In this document: piece by piece, positions 54,285 through 64,000 of the stretch
Position numbering within the stretch: the first letter of the stretch is position 1
How the letters are laid out: every line of letters begins with the position of its first letter
NCBI GenBank assembly: GCA_963995505.1
Contig: OZ023180.1
Span: 18,366,689 to 18,430,688, forward strand
Length of the DNA stretch: 64,000 nucleotides
Source of the DNA: Hypericum androsaemum
Taxonomy: Eukaryota > Streptophyta > Magnoliopsida > Malpighiales > Hypericaceae
Reading direction: 5' to 3'
Program-made: the position numbers and the translations under genes
The notes under the pieces: generated by a model
What the model was told of the DNA's origin: nothing
The model's input: the letters and a program-made list of their open reading frames with translations, nothing else
Databases searched by the model: none

Positions 54285-54835
54285 AAAGTCGTACTCGTAA
54301 CTCGCTCGACTATTGATTTCAAACATATCTTTGACATTCTTATACTTCGAATTTGGAGAAGTCATAAACTAAAAAGTTGTAGATATATATCACACCTTCA
54401 CAAAACAACTCGAATCAACTCAATCAGACTCCGGAATAAGAAGTTGTAGCTCCCAAATCAATACTCGTACTCATAACTCGCTCGACTATTAACTTCAAAT
54501 CTATTTTTGACATTCTTACACTCCAAATTTGGAGAAGTCATAAACTAAAAAGTTGTAGATATATATATCACCTTCACAAAACAACTTGAATTAACTCAAT
54601 CGAACTCAGAAATAAGCAGTTGTAGCTCCTAAATTGAAACTCGTACTCGTAACTCGCTCGACTATTGGTTTCAAACCTATTTTTGACATTATTACACTCC
54701 GAATTTGGAGAAGTTATAAACTAAAAAGTTGTAGATATATATCCCACTTCACAAAGCAACTTGAATCAACTCAATCAGACTTTTAAATAAGAAGTTGTAG
54801 TTCCCAAACCAAAACTCGTACTCGTAATCTATATA
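54285..54835. repeat. Three tandem copies of a 176-bp unit
   Basis: CTCGCTCGACTATT recurs at 54301, 54477 and 54653, exactly 176 bases apart, and a fourth partial copy begins near 54820. Units share GAATTTGGAGAAGT, AAAAAGTTGTAGATATATAT and AGAAGTTGTAGCTCC with scattered differences. The length is close to plant satellite units, but three copies make a small array only. Confidence 0.8.
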
Positions 54836-54949
54836 TAAATAAAAAATGATAGTAGATAATATATGAATGAAGTGGAAGGATCTTAATTTCTATCTAATTT
54901 TGTAGTCATTTCGTAATCTTAATTTTATTACTTTATTATAATTTTTTCC

Positions 54950-55592
54950 TTGTTGTCTTGAGGGCGACGGGTATCAGTTGGTGTGCTGGCAAGTCTGTGA
55001 CTGCCCTCATGGATGATTGGATGGGACTGGTTCATGGTGATTATACCAAGAAGCTATGGTACATTCTCTTTGCCTCCTGTTGTTGGAACGTTTGGCTTGC
55101 CAGAAATAAGATCATCTTTGATCGCCAGCCCCCTGCTTGGATGCTTTGTTGCTCACGGTTCTACGGTACTTTTCGGAATGGACGTTCTGGGCTGGCTTGG
55201 CTGCCAATTTTCATTACCAGGATGCTATTTTGGTGTTGAACTCGGTTAGGAATGGGAGTTGACTGTGGTGAATTCGGTTCTGGGTTGGTCAGGCATTCCT
55301 TATTTATGTTCTGCTCCTGCTGATGGCATTCCCCCACCTCATGAAGATCCTTCTTCACTTGGCACATCAACTTCCCTGGTGTTTTAGTTGGCTGCAACTC
55401 TGCAGTAGTCTCTATGTTATTCTTTAAGTCATTTAGTTTTTGCACGTCCTTATTGGATGGTTACTCCCTGTGACCGTCCCTGGACATTGGCCCCGTTTTG
55501 GTCTCTGTAGTACTGGGTGTTTATCTCTAATTTGGTTGTAATCTTGGAGTTACTTGGTGATCAATTAAAATTTACTTTTTAAAAAAATTTAT
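54950..55592 (+). mobile_element. LINE 3' end (non-LTR retrotransposon remnant)
   Basis: The frame from 54958 reads WMGLVHGDYTKKLWYILFAS then WNVWLARNKIIFDRQPPAW, the hallmark of the C-terminal zinc-binding region of plant L1-type LINE ORF2. A long 3' UTR follows with GGTTGTAATCTTGG, ending in an A-rich tail at about 55575-55592. The reverse transcriptase and endonuclease are absent, so this is a 5'-truncated dead copy. Confidence 0.7.
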
Positions 55593-56249
55593 ATATAAAA
55601 TGATAGTATATAATATGTGGATGAGAGAGAAATTAATTATTTATTCTGTGAACTGGGTTGCTGCTGTGGGTAAAAAAATATGTAATTAGATTAGATTGGG
55701 TATGGATGAGAGAGAAATTAATTATTTATTATGTGAACTGGATTGGATAGATCACTTTCGTGGGTAGTCTAATGTGTGTTGGCGCTACAGCAGCACGAGC
55801 TCTCAAATCTGTGATTCAAGGCATTCTCTTTTACCAAGGTTTGGGCTACTTTAGGGTAAAATAGACAGAAATCGTTAATACAACCTCAGAGTTCAAATTT
55901 ACAGAACTTATAGGGACAAAAGAATAAGGAAAAAGTCCACTTAAGTACCCTGTGGTATCACGAAAAATCAAATCAGTATTCTGTGGTTTAAAACGTATCA
56001 ATTGAGTCAAACTTATTCCAATTAAAATTAATTAGAGGCCCGGGCAGCTGCCTGAACACTATTCGTCTTGCCCGAACCTTGCCCTGCCACGTGGACCAGC
56101 CACATCAGCTTTCTCTGATGACATGGCTGCCATGTGTACACCCCCATCTCTCTCCTCTTCCCCCTCTCTTCTTCTTCTTCTTCTTCTTCTTCTTCCCCCC
56201 ACTCTCTTCCCTCATTTTCTCTTGCAGACAACCAAAGAGGAGGGGATGA

Positions 56250-56351
56250 AAGCTCGTAGGGCTCGTTAATGGTGATGACCGCACCAACTCCAAGCTGCTT
56301 CAACCACAGGACGTCCTTCGAAAATGGTACTGCACCAAGCAATTGATACTT
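56250..56351 (-). pseudogene. Captured fragment of a PTPMT1-like phosphatase gene
   Basis: The frame reads LGAVPFSKDV, then LKQLGVGAVITINEPYE. This matches the start of the dual-specificity phosphatase domain of plant PTPMT1-type proteins (phosphatidylglycerophosphate phosphatases), whose consensus here is LGAVPF...V..LK.LGV..VI.LNEPYE. The catalytic HCxxGxxRS loop is missing. Flanks change to unrelated sequence. It was captured by the Pack-MULE. Confidence 0.7.
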
Positions 56352-56659
56352 GAAAAAGAAATAAATCTCAGGCCCCAACGAAATTCTAAACGAGCACAAA
56401 TTTAATTAGAGAACCACCGCCAACTTTGGCTCCACCCTCCTCTTCCCCGCCATTACCATCTGCTTCCCACCAACGACGTCATCTTCGCCGTGGCCCTCCG
56501 CTTCCTCCAATTCCTCAATCTTCATTCCTCTTTTATTTTATAGAGAGATTGTTGGCCACAGAGGAGGAGGGTTGGTGTTCCATTGGCCATTTCTTGGATG
56601 ATGCCGTCGAGAGTTTCGAAAAAACAATTGGGCTCCCGATGATCTAATTCCTCCGCTTG

Positions 56660-56800
56660 TCCTGTGTCCGGATCGAGATCGAGGTAACTGCCGAGAGTAG
56701 GATTTTTAGCACCTGGAGCTCGATCCCATCGTTGTTGTGCTTGGCGTCGGGGCCAACACCGGGGTCCGCCTCGCCGCGGAGGTACCCATCTCGGAGCAGA
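56660..56800 (-). pseudogene. Captured fragment of a BIG-type ARF-GEF gene
   Basis: The frame reads DGYLRGEADPGVGP, then IELQVLKILLSAVTSIS, both diagnostic of the N-terminal DCB region of plant BIG1-BIG4 guanine-nucleotide exchange factors. The stretch that normally lies between them (about 15 to 20 residues with a CKCHDL-type core) is missing, so the fragment is rearranged. It lies on the same strand as the phosphatase piece in the same element, so two unlinked host genes are combined. Confidence 0.75.
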
Positions 56801-57193
56801 AACGATGCCACCATCGCCGGAGAGGCTAAGGCGGTGATGAGGCGTGGCCGAGCTAGCAAGAGATGGCGTAGTGAGAAGTTGTTGGAGGTGGTGGTCTCTC
56901 CTCCTTTATCTCTCTCTTTCTTATTTTCATGGAGGAAGAAGAAGAAGAAGAAGAAGAAGAAGAAGAAGAAGAAGAGGGAGGACGGCCATGTCATCAGTGA
57001 AAGCTGACGTGGCTGGTCCACGTGGTAGGGCAGGGTTCGGACAAGATGGGCAGGGTTCGGGCAGCTGCCCGGGCCTCTAATTGATTTTAATTAGAATAAG
57101 TTTGACTTAATTGATACGTTTTAAATTACAGGGTACTGACTTGATTTTTCGTGATACCACAGAGTACTTAAGTAAACTTTTCCCAAAGAATAA

Positions 57194-58959
57194 TACATAA
57201 AAAGCAGTTACGTAATTGCATATTTTCATAAAATTCAGGGACTTGAAAGCATTTTACCGAAAGAACAAGTCTATCTGTGGATCGTTATCATACACTTTAC
57301 TTCGTACATTCCCTCACCAAAACATGTAACATAAAAAGCTTCACGATGTTGTCGTTATGTAGTTGTACGAAGTGTATTCAATTGGTAACAAACTTGAATT
57401 CAAATATTACAAATATAAAAAATATTATTAGAAGAGCCGTCCCTAAAATAGGGTCTAACATAAAAAAAAAACATAATGTTCTTCTTTTCTCCTCCACCCA
57501 CCACGCAAATGATGGAAACTTTTGTCCAATAGAAAGACAAGGATCCAAAAAAGGATGACGAGGGAAAGAATAGTGCAAATATACGTACGCAAGGTTGTGA
57601 TCTGTCTCGGGGGGAACTTATCGCTTTGGGAGTGGATTGATGCGATGAAGAAAGAAACGAGTGAGCGAGCGAGGTTGTTTCCTCGCATCTCAGTGTCATT
57701 CGGGGGATCTCAAGAAAAGTTGGTGCAATTGTTGTTTGTCCTCGCTATTCCAACTTGATAAATAAAGGGTTGTAGTTATTCTAATGCATGAAAGAGATCG
57801 CTTCGTATCAGTCATCTTTTGTAGTTTCTAGACTTTTATTAGTTATTTTCAATGTTTTTAAAATCGAATTGTATGAACTAGATCTCTCTTTGTTTCTTAG
57901 TCAAATCGGAGATTTTTAAATAATTCTATTATTAATTATATTAGCATTACAATATTAACTAATTCTAAATATCTTTTAATTTTGTCACAAAGTTTATAGT
58001 ACCAAAATATCAATTTAATCATTTAATATAAAAAAAATATTTTTTAAATAGACAGTTTGATATGGACCGGCTAGTCCAACCCTAAACGAGAAACCAACTG
58101 TGTTGCTCATCGGTTCAAATACTTCTTGAATTTTTGTATAAAAAAAGACTCCGACTAAGTGTCTTATTGCGATTTAACCGATGAGACAACATTTTTTTAA
58201 ACAATATTATTTCTCCTCCTTTTCTAAACTATGAAAGATTCTTTCTAGGGAGGGTTGTGTCTTCCCGTCCTTATGGGTTAGCAAGAAAGACGGATGTTCA
58301 CCTTATGGATATCATACATCAAATTCTCAAGTTGGAAATAATTACCATCATAAAGAAAAGGTTGGAGAGGGTGGACCATTGTTTTGGTGAGTTTAAAATC
58401 TAATTGCTCCAATAGATATTTACAGCAAACGAAGAAAAACTCCAAATTTAAACGAAACACTCGACCCCAAAAAGGATCAAAAGCTCCAATAATTTCAGTG
58501 GGGTTAAGGTTAGGAATGGTAATTTGGGGTCGGGTTAATTTGGGCCCCTATTTCGCTTTTCTTGTTTCAGGGTTGGCTGGCGTTGGTTTGAATTTTGATG
58601 GTGGTGGACGGAAAACTTGAAGATTGAAGATTTTTTATTTTTTATTTTTTTATTAGAATATAATTTTTACTTAAAATTATGTTGACCAGATAATATCAGC
58701 AAAAAATTTAGAGTTTAATAAAAATAAATTAGGAAGTTAAAATTTTGGTTTCCAAACGGGAGAAAATCTCACGGGCTGAGGACAATTGGCCCATCCATCA
58801 TTGTGGTAACAATTAGCTCGGACAAAGCTGATCAAAACAAAATCAAAGCCCAACCGAAAGCCCCGCCCAAATCAGTGATTTTGCAATAATAAACTACAAA
58901 ATTCAAGCCCATTCCAAAATAAAAACCAAGCTTTTCCCCCAAGTTGACCATTATTTTAC

Positions 58960-58961
<2 letters not shown>
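57194..58961. other. Intergenic spacer next to the viral insertion
   Basis: No exon or element end was recognised. Short chance frames only. A few hundred bases before the AT run (58740-58960) are CA/GC-richer without coding features. Confidence 0.4.

Positions 58962-59035
<74 letters not shown>
58962..59035. repeat. (AT)37 microsatellite at the viral junction
   Basis: Seventy-four bases of uninterrupted AT. The 11-bp sequence ATTATTTTACG ends just before it (58950-58960) and recurs just after (59034-59044). Endogenous pararetroviruses of rice and of the florendovirus group are often found in or beside AT dinucleotide runs, so this is the probable host-virus border. Confidence 0.85.
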
Positions 59036-59039
<4 letters not shown>

Positions 59040-59044
59040 TTACG

Positions 59045-59501
59045 GTATATCCTGGATTATATAAACGGAACAGGATATTTGGACGGTTGCTAAATGTATT
59101 GTGATTTCAGAAATATATATTCAGAAGCCCTTAACAGGATTACTATTTGCATATCGTTCGAACGTACCTTCGATAGAACTTTTTAGAAGTGCCTCCATTT
59201 GGGCTCTCCAGGGTTAGAACTCCTTGGTGCTTCGCAAACAAAAGTATCTATCAAGGTAGAACTCCTGTTTGTGCATCTTTCTTGCCTTCATTCACCAACT
59301 TACTATTTATAGGAATAGTGAGTTACTGTAGCATTTTGTATTCATTGTAGAACCGCCTTCATGGCTGGCTAAGGTTGCATCTGCATCTGTTAAGAGTTTG
59401 GTTAGACCATGCATGGTAGCAGGCAGTAAGTCCCGAAGCGAGGCAATTAGACCATTGGCTTTGTGCTGGTATATTCTCTTTGCATCTGTATATTGCATCT
59501 A
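59045..59501 (+). promoter_or_regulatory. Leader/promoter region of the endogenous pararetrovirus
   Basis: Between the AT run and the polyprotein ATG. A TATTTATA box (59304-59311) stands about 190 bases upstream of the ATG and could be the viral promoter. The usual caulimovirid Met-tRNA primer site was not found here, so either it lies elsewhere in the circular map or the copy is linearised at another point. Confidence 0.4.
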
Positions 59502-62500
59502 ATGTCATCTATGGATCCGTTTTCTTGCAATAATGCTTCATGCATCTCATCTGCTCATGAACTGGCTGAGCCCAGTAACGCACAAAGCCGTATAAATAGT
59601 AATGAACTGATCATTGAAGATTTTAAAGGTTGCATTGATAACTGGAAACTACCAAAGATTTCAAAGCATGACATTTATCACGTTTCAAAAAACCCATTTT
59701 TAAGGCATGATTATGTTATCAAACAAGAAGAGCATTCTATGTCGGTTTCCAAACCCATCGAAACTTTTCAACTATTGTCCAAAGATTCTCTTCAAAGTCA
59801 TAGCAAAAAAGGTTTCAACTTCATTCATATTGGTCTAGTCCAGGTTGGTATTATACCCCTGACTATTGCCGGTCTTGACGCATCTATCCTTGCTATCTTA
59901 AGAGATGCAAGACATCTCCGTTTTAAAGACTCCCTTATGAGCTCCGTCGAGTCCAGTCTCGCCGGTGGCCCTTTATCTTTTGATTGCCATCCCAATCTCA
60001 CCTTATCTTTACGCGATCCTAACATTCTTCATGCTCTAACTCTCCAATTGAAAACTTTTAATTACGCTCTCATGCATGGTACCGTGAATATTTCCTTGAG
60101 TTTTAAAGTCCATTATAAAGCCATGATTTCTGCGTTTGCAACAAAGCATCGTTTTCAATCCACCAAAGGCCAAATCGTTTTATTGCAAACTGATTTCACA
60201 CGCGCCAATACCGTCACACCTAAAGCTATCCAATGGAGGGATGTTACCCTTCCCGACGAATGGATCTTAGAGGACATGGATCACTCTGAGACCAAACCAA
60301 TTGAACCCCAACCTAGCAATGATGTTTCACGCATCAATCGTTATTCTGGTGGTACTGTTGGTATTACTTTCAATCGTCCCTCTAGCTCGAGATCTGCAGG
60401 GAACCCTTCCCTATCTCGTAGCGAGAGTATGTCCTCTTCGTTCCAAAACCTTGGAAGAGTTTCACAAATAGGAACTCCTAATCGTCCACCGCCTGTCATA
60501 CATCTCCCTGACAAGCCCAGATTTTCCACGTCTGATCTTCCAAACCCCGCCTTACAACATGTCAACTATCGATCTCAGATTCCCCATCCCATTTATACCC
60601 ATCCAAAAGCTCCTACTGAAGAAGAATCCCTTCCTTCTTCCCCCACTCCTTCACAGGTAACTGAGAACCAACAATTCCATAACGAGCTTAACGTTCTAGA
60701 AATTCCCTTCCAAATTGATAAGGACTTTCTCCGGTCTGATTTCAATGCTCCCCACAACAAAGCCAAAGTCAAATGGTTTTTCAGAAATTTCTGTAAACCT
60801 GAACGCGATCAGACTCAAACCTCTTATTACGAGTTTCTTGAGGAATATCGAACCCAGGTCTTATTTTTTGACTGGTTTGAACAATTTCTCATGCCTACTT
60901 GTATTCAAGAGATGATTGACTCCTATAATTCCTTCACCAAAACGACAAACCCTATTACCCGATCCAGACGCCACCAAAATCAATGGGAAACCACTGCTGG
61001 TGAGACCATTTCCTCCCCCCATCCGCCATTAAGGCAGATCAATCTCAACATCGCTGATCACCCCATTGAAGCAGCTCCTTATAAGACTGCCACTGATGAT
61101 GTTTTACAAAATTCTAGGCGTATCATTGCCCAGAATAATTTTTGTAATACCCATCTCAGTACGATTGGTAAACAGCTTGAACGCATCGAAGGTCAACTAC
61201 CTTCATCTTCATACCCGTCTTCCTCTTCGACTCCTATTTCGACTATTCAACAACCTATCTTTAAACCCTTCCAAGTTTCACAAACAAGTATCCGCCAGAT
61301 CCACAAAAATAGGGATTTTGCTGATATCCTTCGACGCCAGATCTCCAGCATTGAAGTCTCTCCTTCCTCCCCCCTTATTGCTGCCGATACCCCTTCTCTA
61401 AACTCGAACGCCATCCACACTCTTGATCAGGATTCAGATTTGGAGTCTATCAGATCATCCTCCTCTCTCCATCCCATTCTAAACCATATTCATGAACCCC
61501 AAAGGTCCTTCTCTTCGACTCCTGTCCCTGGCCCGGATATGGCTCTCGAACAAAAGCCCAGTATCCTCAACCAAGCCAAATTCAATTCCAATTCCATATA
61601 CGAATGGAATATTGATGCCATGACAGAGTACAATATTCTGTCTCTCTTACAACAAATGACCATGGCAGCCAATGCTTACAAGACACAAACGGACATTTCT
61701 GACAAATCTATTGCTGAGATCCTTATTTCTGGATTCTCTGGCCAACTCAAAGGTTGGTGGGATTTCTACCTCACGGAAGAGCAACGGCAAGAAATACTCA
61801 ACAGCCTTCAACATGATGAAGCCAACAGCCCTATCTTAACACCTGAAGGTCATTCCGTACAAGATGCTGTTTCTTCCCTCATCTTTGCCATTTCTCTTCA
61901 TTTCATAGGTGATTCTTCCCACCTCAAAGACAAAAATGCCGAACTGCTTTCAAATCTCAAATGCCACAAACTCAGTGACTTCCAACATTACAAGAACACC
62001 TTTCTCACACGCGTCATGCTTCGCGAGGATTCTAATCAACCTTTTTGGAAAGAAAAGCTTATCGATGGTCTCCCTTTTATGCTAGGTGAAAAAGTCAGAC
62101 GATTTCTCAAAACCACCCACGGAACCCCTATCAATTATTCTGCCCTCACCTACGGTGAACTCATCAGTATCACCCAACAGCAAGGATTACAGATCTGCCA
62201 AGATCTAAAGCTCCAAAAGAACATCAAGAAAGAATTGAGACAGACCAAACAGGAACTTGGATCCTTCTGTCAACAATTCGATATTTCTCGTACCCCTCAA
62301 AATTCCAAGGACTGCCATTGTCCCATTTCCTCCCCAAAACCCTACCATCATAAACACAAATCTAAACGTTATGATAAATCTTATCGTGACAAATCCTATC
62401 GTCCCACTTCCAAGTCCAATCACAAGCATGACAAACGACCTTTCATACATTCTTCCAAAAAGTCTTCTTTTAAAAATGATGATCGTTTCAAAGACACTGT

Positions 62501-64000
62501 CTGTCACAAATGTGGCCGTAAAGGTCATATTGCTAGATATTGCCGTTTGAACAAAAGACTTCACGCCTTAGATCTGACCCCCGACCTCCTTGCCCAGATC
62601 TCTGCCCTCTTGATCAACGATTCTGATTCTGATTCCAGCTCTGTCACTGAAGAATCTGAACAACTTGATGAGCTCATCCACTCCTCTTCTGAGTCTGACT
62701 CAGAAAAATCCATCTGCGTCCTCACCCAAGACCAAGAATTTCTCCTCGCTATGGCTAATGACATCGAAGACCCTACCAAAAGAAAGACTTATCTTTCCAA
62801 GTTACTCAACTCCATTGACGTTTCTACCTCTGTAACTGTCCCACCTAAGGCTTACGATCTTACCAAAATCCTTCATACAAAGCAAACCCAAAAGTCTTCC
62901 CTTCCTTCCATTCCCACTTTACAATCAGAAATCAAGACTATCAAGAAAGAACTTAAAGACCTACGAAGACAACAACTTGAAACACATTCTATTGTCCAAA
63001 ACTTCCTATCAAAAACCCCTGTCAACAACAATGATGATTCCAGTGATTCTGAGTCTAGTCATCCTACTGAACCTACTCCTCAACCTAACGAATTCCTTAA
63101 TGCTCTAAAGCATGTCACTTCACGTAAATACCTGATCAATATCACCTTATATTTTTCTGATACTTTTCAGTTGGATACCATTGCTTTATTTGACACTGGT
63201 GCTGATCTTAACTGCATTAAGGACGGCCTTGTCCCCAAACGTTTCTTAGATCACACTAAAGAAAAGCTTTCTGCAGCCAATAACTCCAAAATGCTTATCA
63301 CTCAAAAAACTGATGCCTTCGTCAGCAACAATGATACCAAAATTAAAACCACCTTCTTACTTGTCTCCAATATGAATCACACTGTCATTATTGGAACGCC
63401 TTTCATCAACCTCATTACTCCTTATAATGTTAATCACGATGGTATCTCTTTCAAAATAAAGACCCCCATTTCCAAAAAAATTATTTTCCCATTTCTACAA
63501 AAACCAAACACACGCAGATTGCATCTTCTTAACTCTCTTATTTCTTCAAAAGAGCATGATTTACATGATACTAAAAACTCTATTCATTTTCAACGTATTT
63601 CTCAACAATTGCTTGATCCTTCTACCCAACGCAATATTGATATTTTTAAAACTAAGCTCCTTAACGAGCTTTGTTCTGATCTTCCTAATGCTTTCTGGCT
63701 TCGAAAAAAGCATGTTATCACTCTTCCTTATGATTCCCAATTTTCAGAAAGACAAATCCCCACAAAAGCCCGTCCCATTCAAATGAATTCTGACATGATT
63801 GCTTTATGCGAAAAAGAGATCCACGATTTAGAACAAAAGGGTTTGATCTCTAAATCCAAATCCCCTTGGAGCTGTGCTGCATTTTATGTCATGAAAAACT
63901 CCGAGATCGAACGTGGAGTTCCACGTCTTGTGATCAATTACAAGCCTTTGAACAATGTCTTAAAATGGATTCGCTATCCAATCCCAAACAAAAAAGATCT
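59502..64000 (+). CDS. Endogenous caulimovirid polyprotein (Petuvirus/Florendovirus-like), open to window end
   Basis: One frame from the ATG at 59502 runs without a stop to the window edge, 1,499 codons. Order of domains: a 30K-type cell-to-cell movement protein in about residues 60-260; a Pro/Ser linker; a coat protein region (about 600-1000) ending in a Lys/His-rich stretch and the zinc knuckle CHKCGRKGHIARYC (from residue 1001), then an acidic Ser/Asp/Glu stretch; the aspartic protease motif LFDTGADLN (residue 1230 on) with a later IIGTPF; and the start of the reverse transcriptase (from about residue 1400, with PRLVINYKPLNN). The catalytic YxDD box and RNase H, if present, lie beyond the window. 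A single movement-coat-protease-polymerase frame fits Petuvirus and Florendovirus. Whether it is expressed or complete cannot be seen. It is an old or recent integrated copy in plant DNA. Confidence 0.9.
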   Translation, partial: MSSMDPFSCNNASCISSAHELAEPSNAQSRINSNELIIEDFKGCIDNWKLPKISKHDIYHVSKNPFLRHDYVIKQEEHSMSVSKPIETFQLLSKDSLQSHSKKGFNFIHIGLVQVGIIPLTIAGLDASILAILRDARHLRFKDSLMSSVESSLAGGPLSFDCHPNLTLSLRDPNILHALTLQLKTFNYALMHGTVNISLSFKVHYKAMISAFATKHRFQSTKGQIVLLQTDFTRANTVTPKAIQWRDVTLPDEWILEDMDHSETKPIEPQPSNDVSRINRYSGGTVGITFNRPSSSRSAGNPSLSRSESMSSSFQNLGRVSQIGTPNRPPPVIHLPDKPRFSTSDLPNPALQHVNYRSQIPHPIYTHPKAPTEEESLPSSPTPSQVTENQQFHNELNVLEIPFQIDKDFLRSDFNAPHNKAKVKWFFRNFCKPERDQTQTSYYEFLEEYRTQVLFFDWFEQFLMPTCIQEMIDSYNSFTKTTNPITRSRRHQNQWETTAGETISSPHPPLRQINLNIADHPIEAAPYKTATDDVLQNSRRIIAQNNFCNTHLSTIGKQLERIEGQLPSSSYPSSSSTPISTIQQPIFKPFQVSQTSIRQIHKNRDFADILRRQISSIEVSPSSPLIAADTPSLNSNAIHTLDQDSDLESIRSSSSLHPILNHIHEPQRSFSSTPVPGPDMALEQKPSILNQAKFNSNSIYEWNIDAMTEYNILSLLQQMTMAANAYKTQTDISDKSIAEILISGFSGQLKGWWDFYLTEEQRQEILNSLQHDEANSPILTPEGHSVQDAVSSLIFAISLHFIGDSSHLKDKNAELLSNLKCHKLSDFQHYKNTFLTRVMLREDSNQPFWKEKLIDGLPFMLGEKVRRFLKTTHGTPINYSALTYGELISITQQQGLQICQDLKLQKNIKKELRQTKQELGSFCQQFDISRTPQNSKDCHCPISSPKPYHHKHKSKRYDKSYRDKSYRPTSKSNHKHDKRPFIHSSKKSSFKNDDRFKDTVCHKCGRKGHIARYCRLNKRLHALDLTPDLLAQISALLINDSDSDSSSVTEESEQLDELIHSSSESDSEKSICVLTQDQEFLLAMANDIEDPTKRKTYLSKLLNSIDVSTSVTVPPKAYDLTKILHTKQTQKSSLPSIPTLQSEIKTIKKELKDLRRQQLETHSIVQNFLSKTPVNNNDDSSDSESSHPTEPTPQPNEFLNALKHVTSRKYLINITLYFSDTFQLDTIALFDTGADLNCIKDGLVPKRFLDHTKEKLSAANNSKMLITQKTDAFVSNNDTKIKTTFLLVSNMNHTVIIGTPFINLITPYNVNHDGISFKIKTPISKKIIFPFLQKPNTRRLHLLNSLISSKEHDLHDTKNSIHFQRISQQLLDPSTQRNIDIFKTKLLNELCSDLPNAFWLRKKHVITLPYDSQFSERQIPTKARPIQMNSDMIALCEKEIHDLEQKGLISKSKSPWSCAAFYVMKNSEIERGVPRLVINYKPLNNVLKWIRYPIPNKKD

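Larger units (their letters stand above)
55919..57193. mobile_element. Chimeric Pack-MULE with 9-bp TSD
   Basis: AAAGAATAA (55919-55927 and 57185-57193) flanks 55928-57184 (1,257 bp). The ends are GGAAAAAGTCCACTTAAG and, mirrored, GGGAAAAGTTTACTTAAG. The arms of about 130 to 200 bp match those of the GGA element at 41524-42296. The interior holds a CTT run (about 56160-56193), fragments of two host genes on the minus strand, an unassigned GC-rich stretch (56420-56640) and a GAA run (about 56936-56974). No transposase. Confidence 0.87.

Noticed and set aside
1..64000. CRISPR arrays, bacterial operons or ribosome binding sites
   Set aside because: The window is plant nuclear DNA with introns. 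Repeats present are transposons, microsatellites and tandem arrays without spacer structure.

Overview
This is nuclear DNA of a flowering plant, most likely a eudicot. The evidence is AT-rich intergenic DNA, spliced genes with GT-AG introns, and plant-only families: GPI-type lipid-transfer proteins (LTPG), CC-type (ROXY-class) glutaredoxins, an FLZ zinc-finger protein and an Ole e 6-like pollen protein. Plant mobile DNA is also abundant: Copia and LINE retroelements, MULE, hAT and foldback elements, and an endogenous caulimovirid. The species cannot be told from sequence alone.

Layout. At 0.7-1.4 kb a small secreted Cys-rich gene lies on the minus strand. At 3.3-4.7 kb there is a hAT-like element with a MULE nested inside it. 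From 5 to 18.4 kb there is a cluster of three LTPG-like genes. The first (minus strand) is split in intron 1 by a 5.7 kb Copia array with three LTRs and a 5-bp target duplication. The other two (plus strand, from 14260 and 17559) look intact, with three exons each. At 18.9-21.4 kb lies a 10-exon WD40 gene, the plant WDR4/TRM82 homologue, the non-catalytic subunit of the tRNA m7G46 methyltransferase. From 21.5 to 28.8 kb there is a run of terminal-inverted-repeat elements, one nested in another. At 30.9-31.9 kb is an FLZ gene. At 34.2-36.4 kb (minus) is a small spliced transcript of unknown type and a gene whose product carries a PNRC/EDC1-like decapping motif. At 36.6-37.7 kb is a Pack-MULE with the 3' end of a matrixin gene. 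Three CC-type glutaredoxin genes (39.4, 44.5 and 48.6 kb, all minus) form a dispersed tandem family; the middle one has lost its ATG. Between and beyond them lie a MULE with a GGA minisatellite (41.5 kb), a 176-bp tandem repeat and a LINE tail (54.3-55.6 kb), and a chimeric Pack-MULE (55.9-57.2 kb) with pieces of two host genes (a PTPMT1-like phosphatase and a BIG-type ARF-GEF). From about 59.0 kb to the window end there is an endogenous Petuvirus/Florendovirus-like pararetrovirus next to a 74-bp AT dinucleotide run. Its polyprotein frame has no stop over the 1,499 codons visible.

The host genes are ordinary single-copy or tandem-family plant genes and do not form one pathway. The most informative content is the mobile DNA: at least five MULE-type insertions with exact 9-bp target duplications, three with recognisable or likely host-gene fragments; a Copia insertion that broke a lipid-transfer gene; and the open viral polyprotein frame. 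Exon coordinates were worked out by hand from splice motifs, reading-frame continuity and family knowledge; no alignment or expression data were available.
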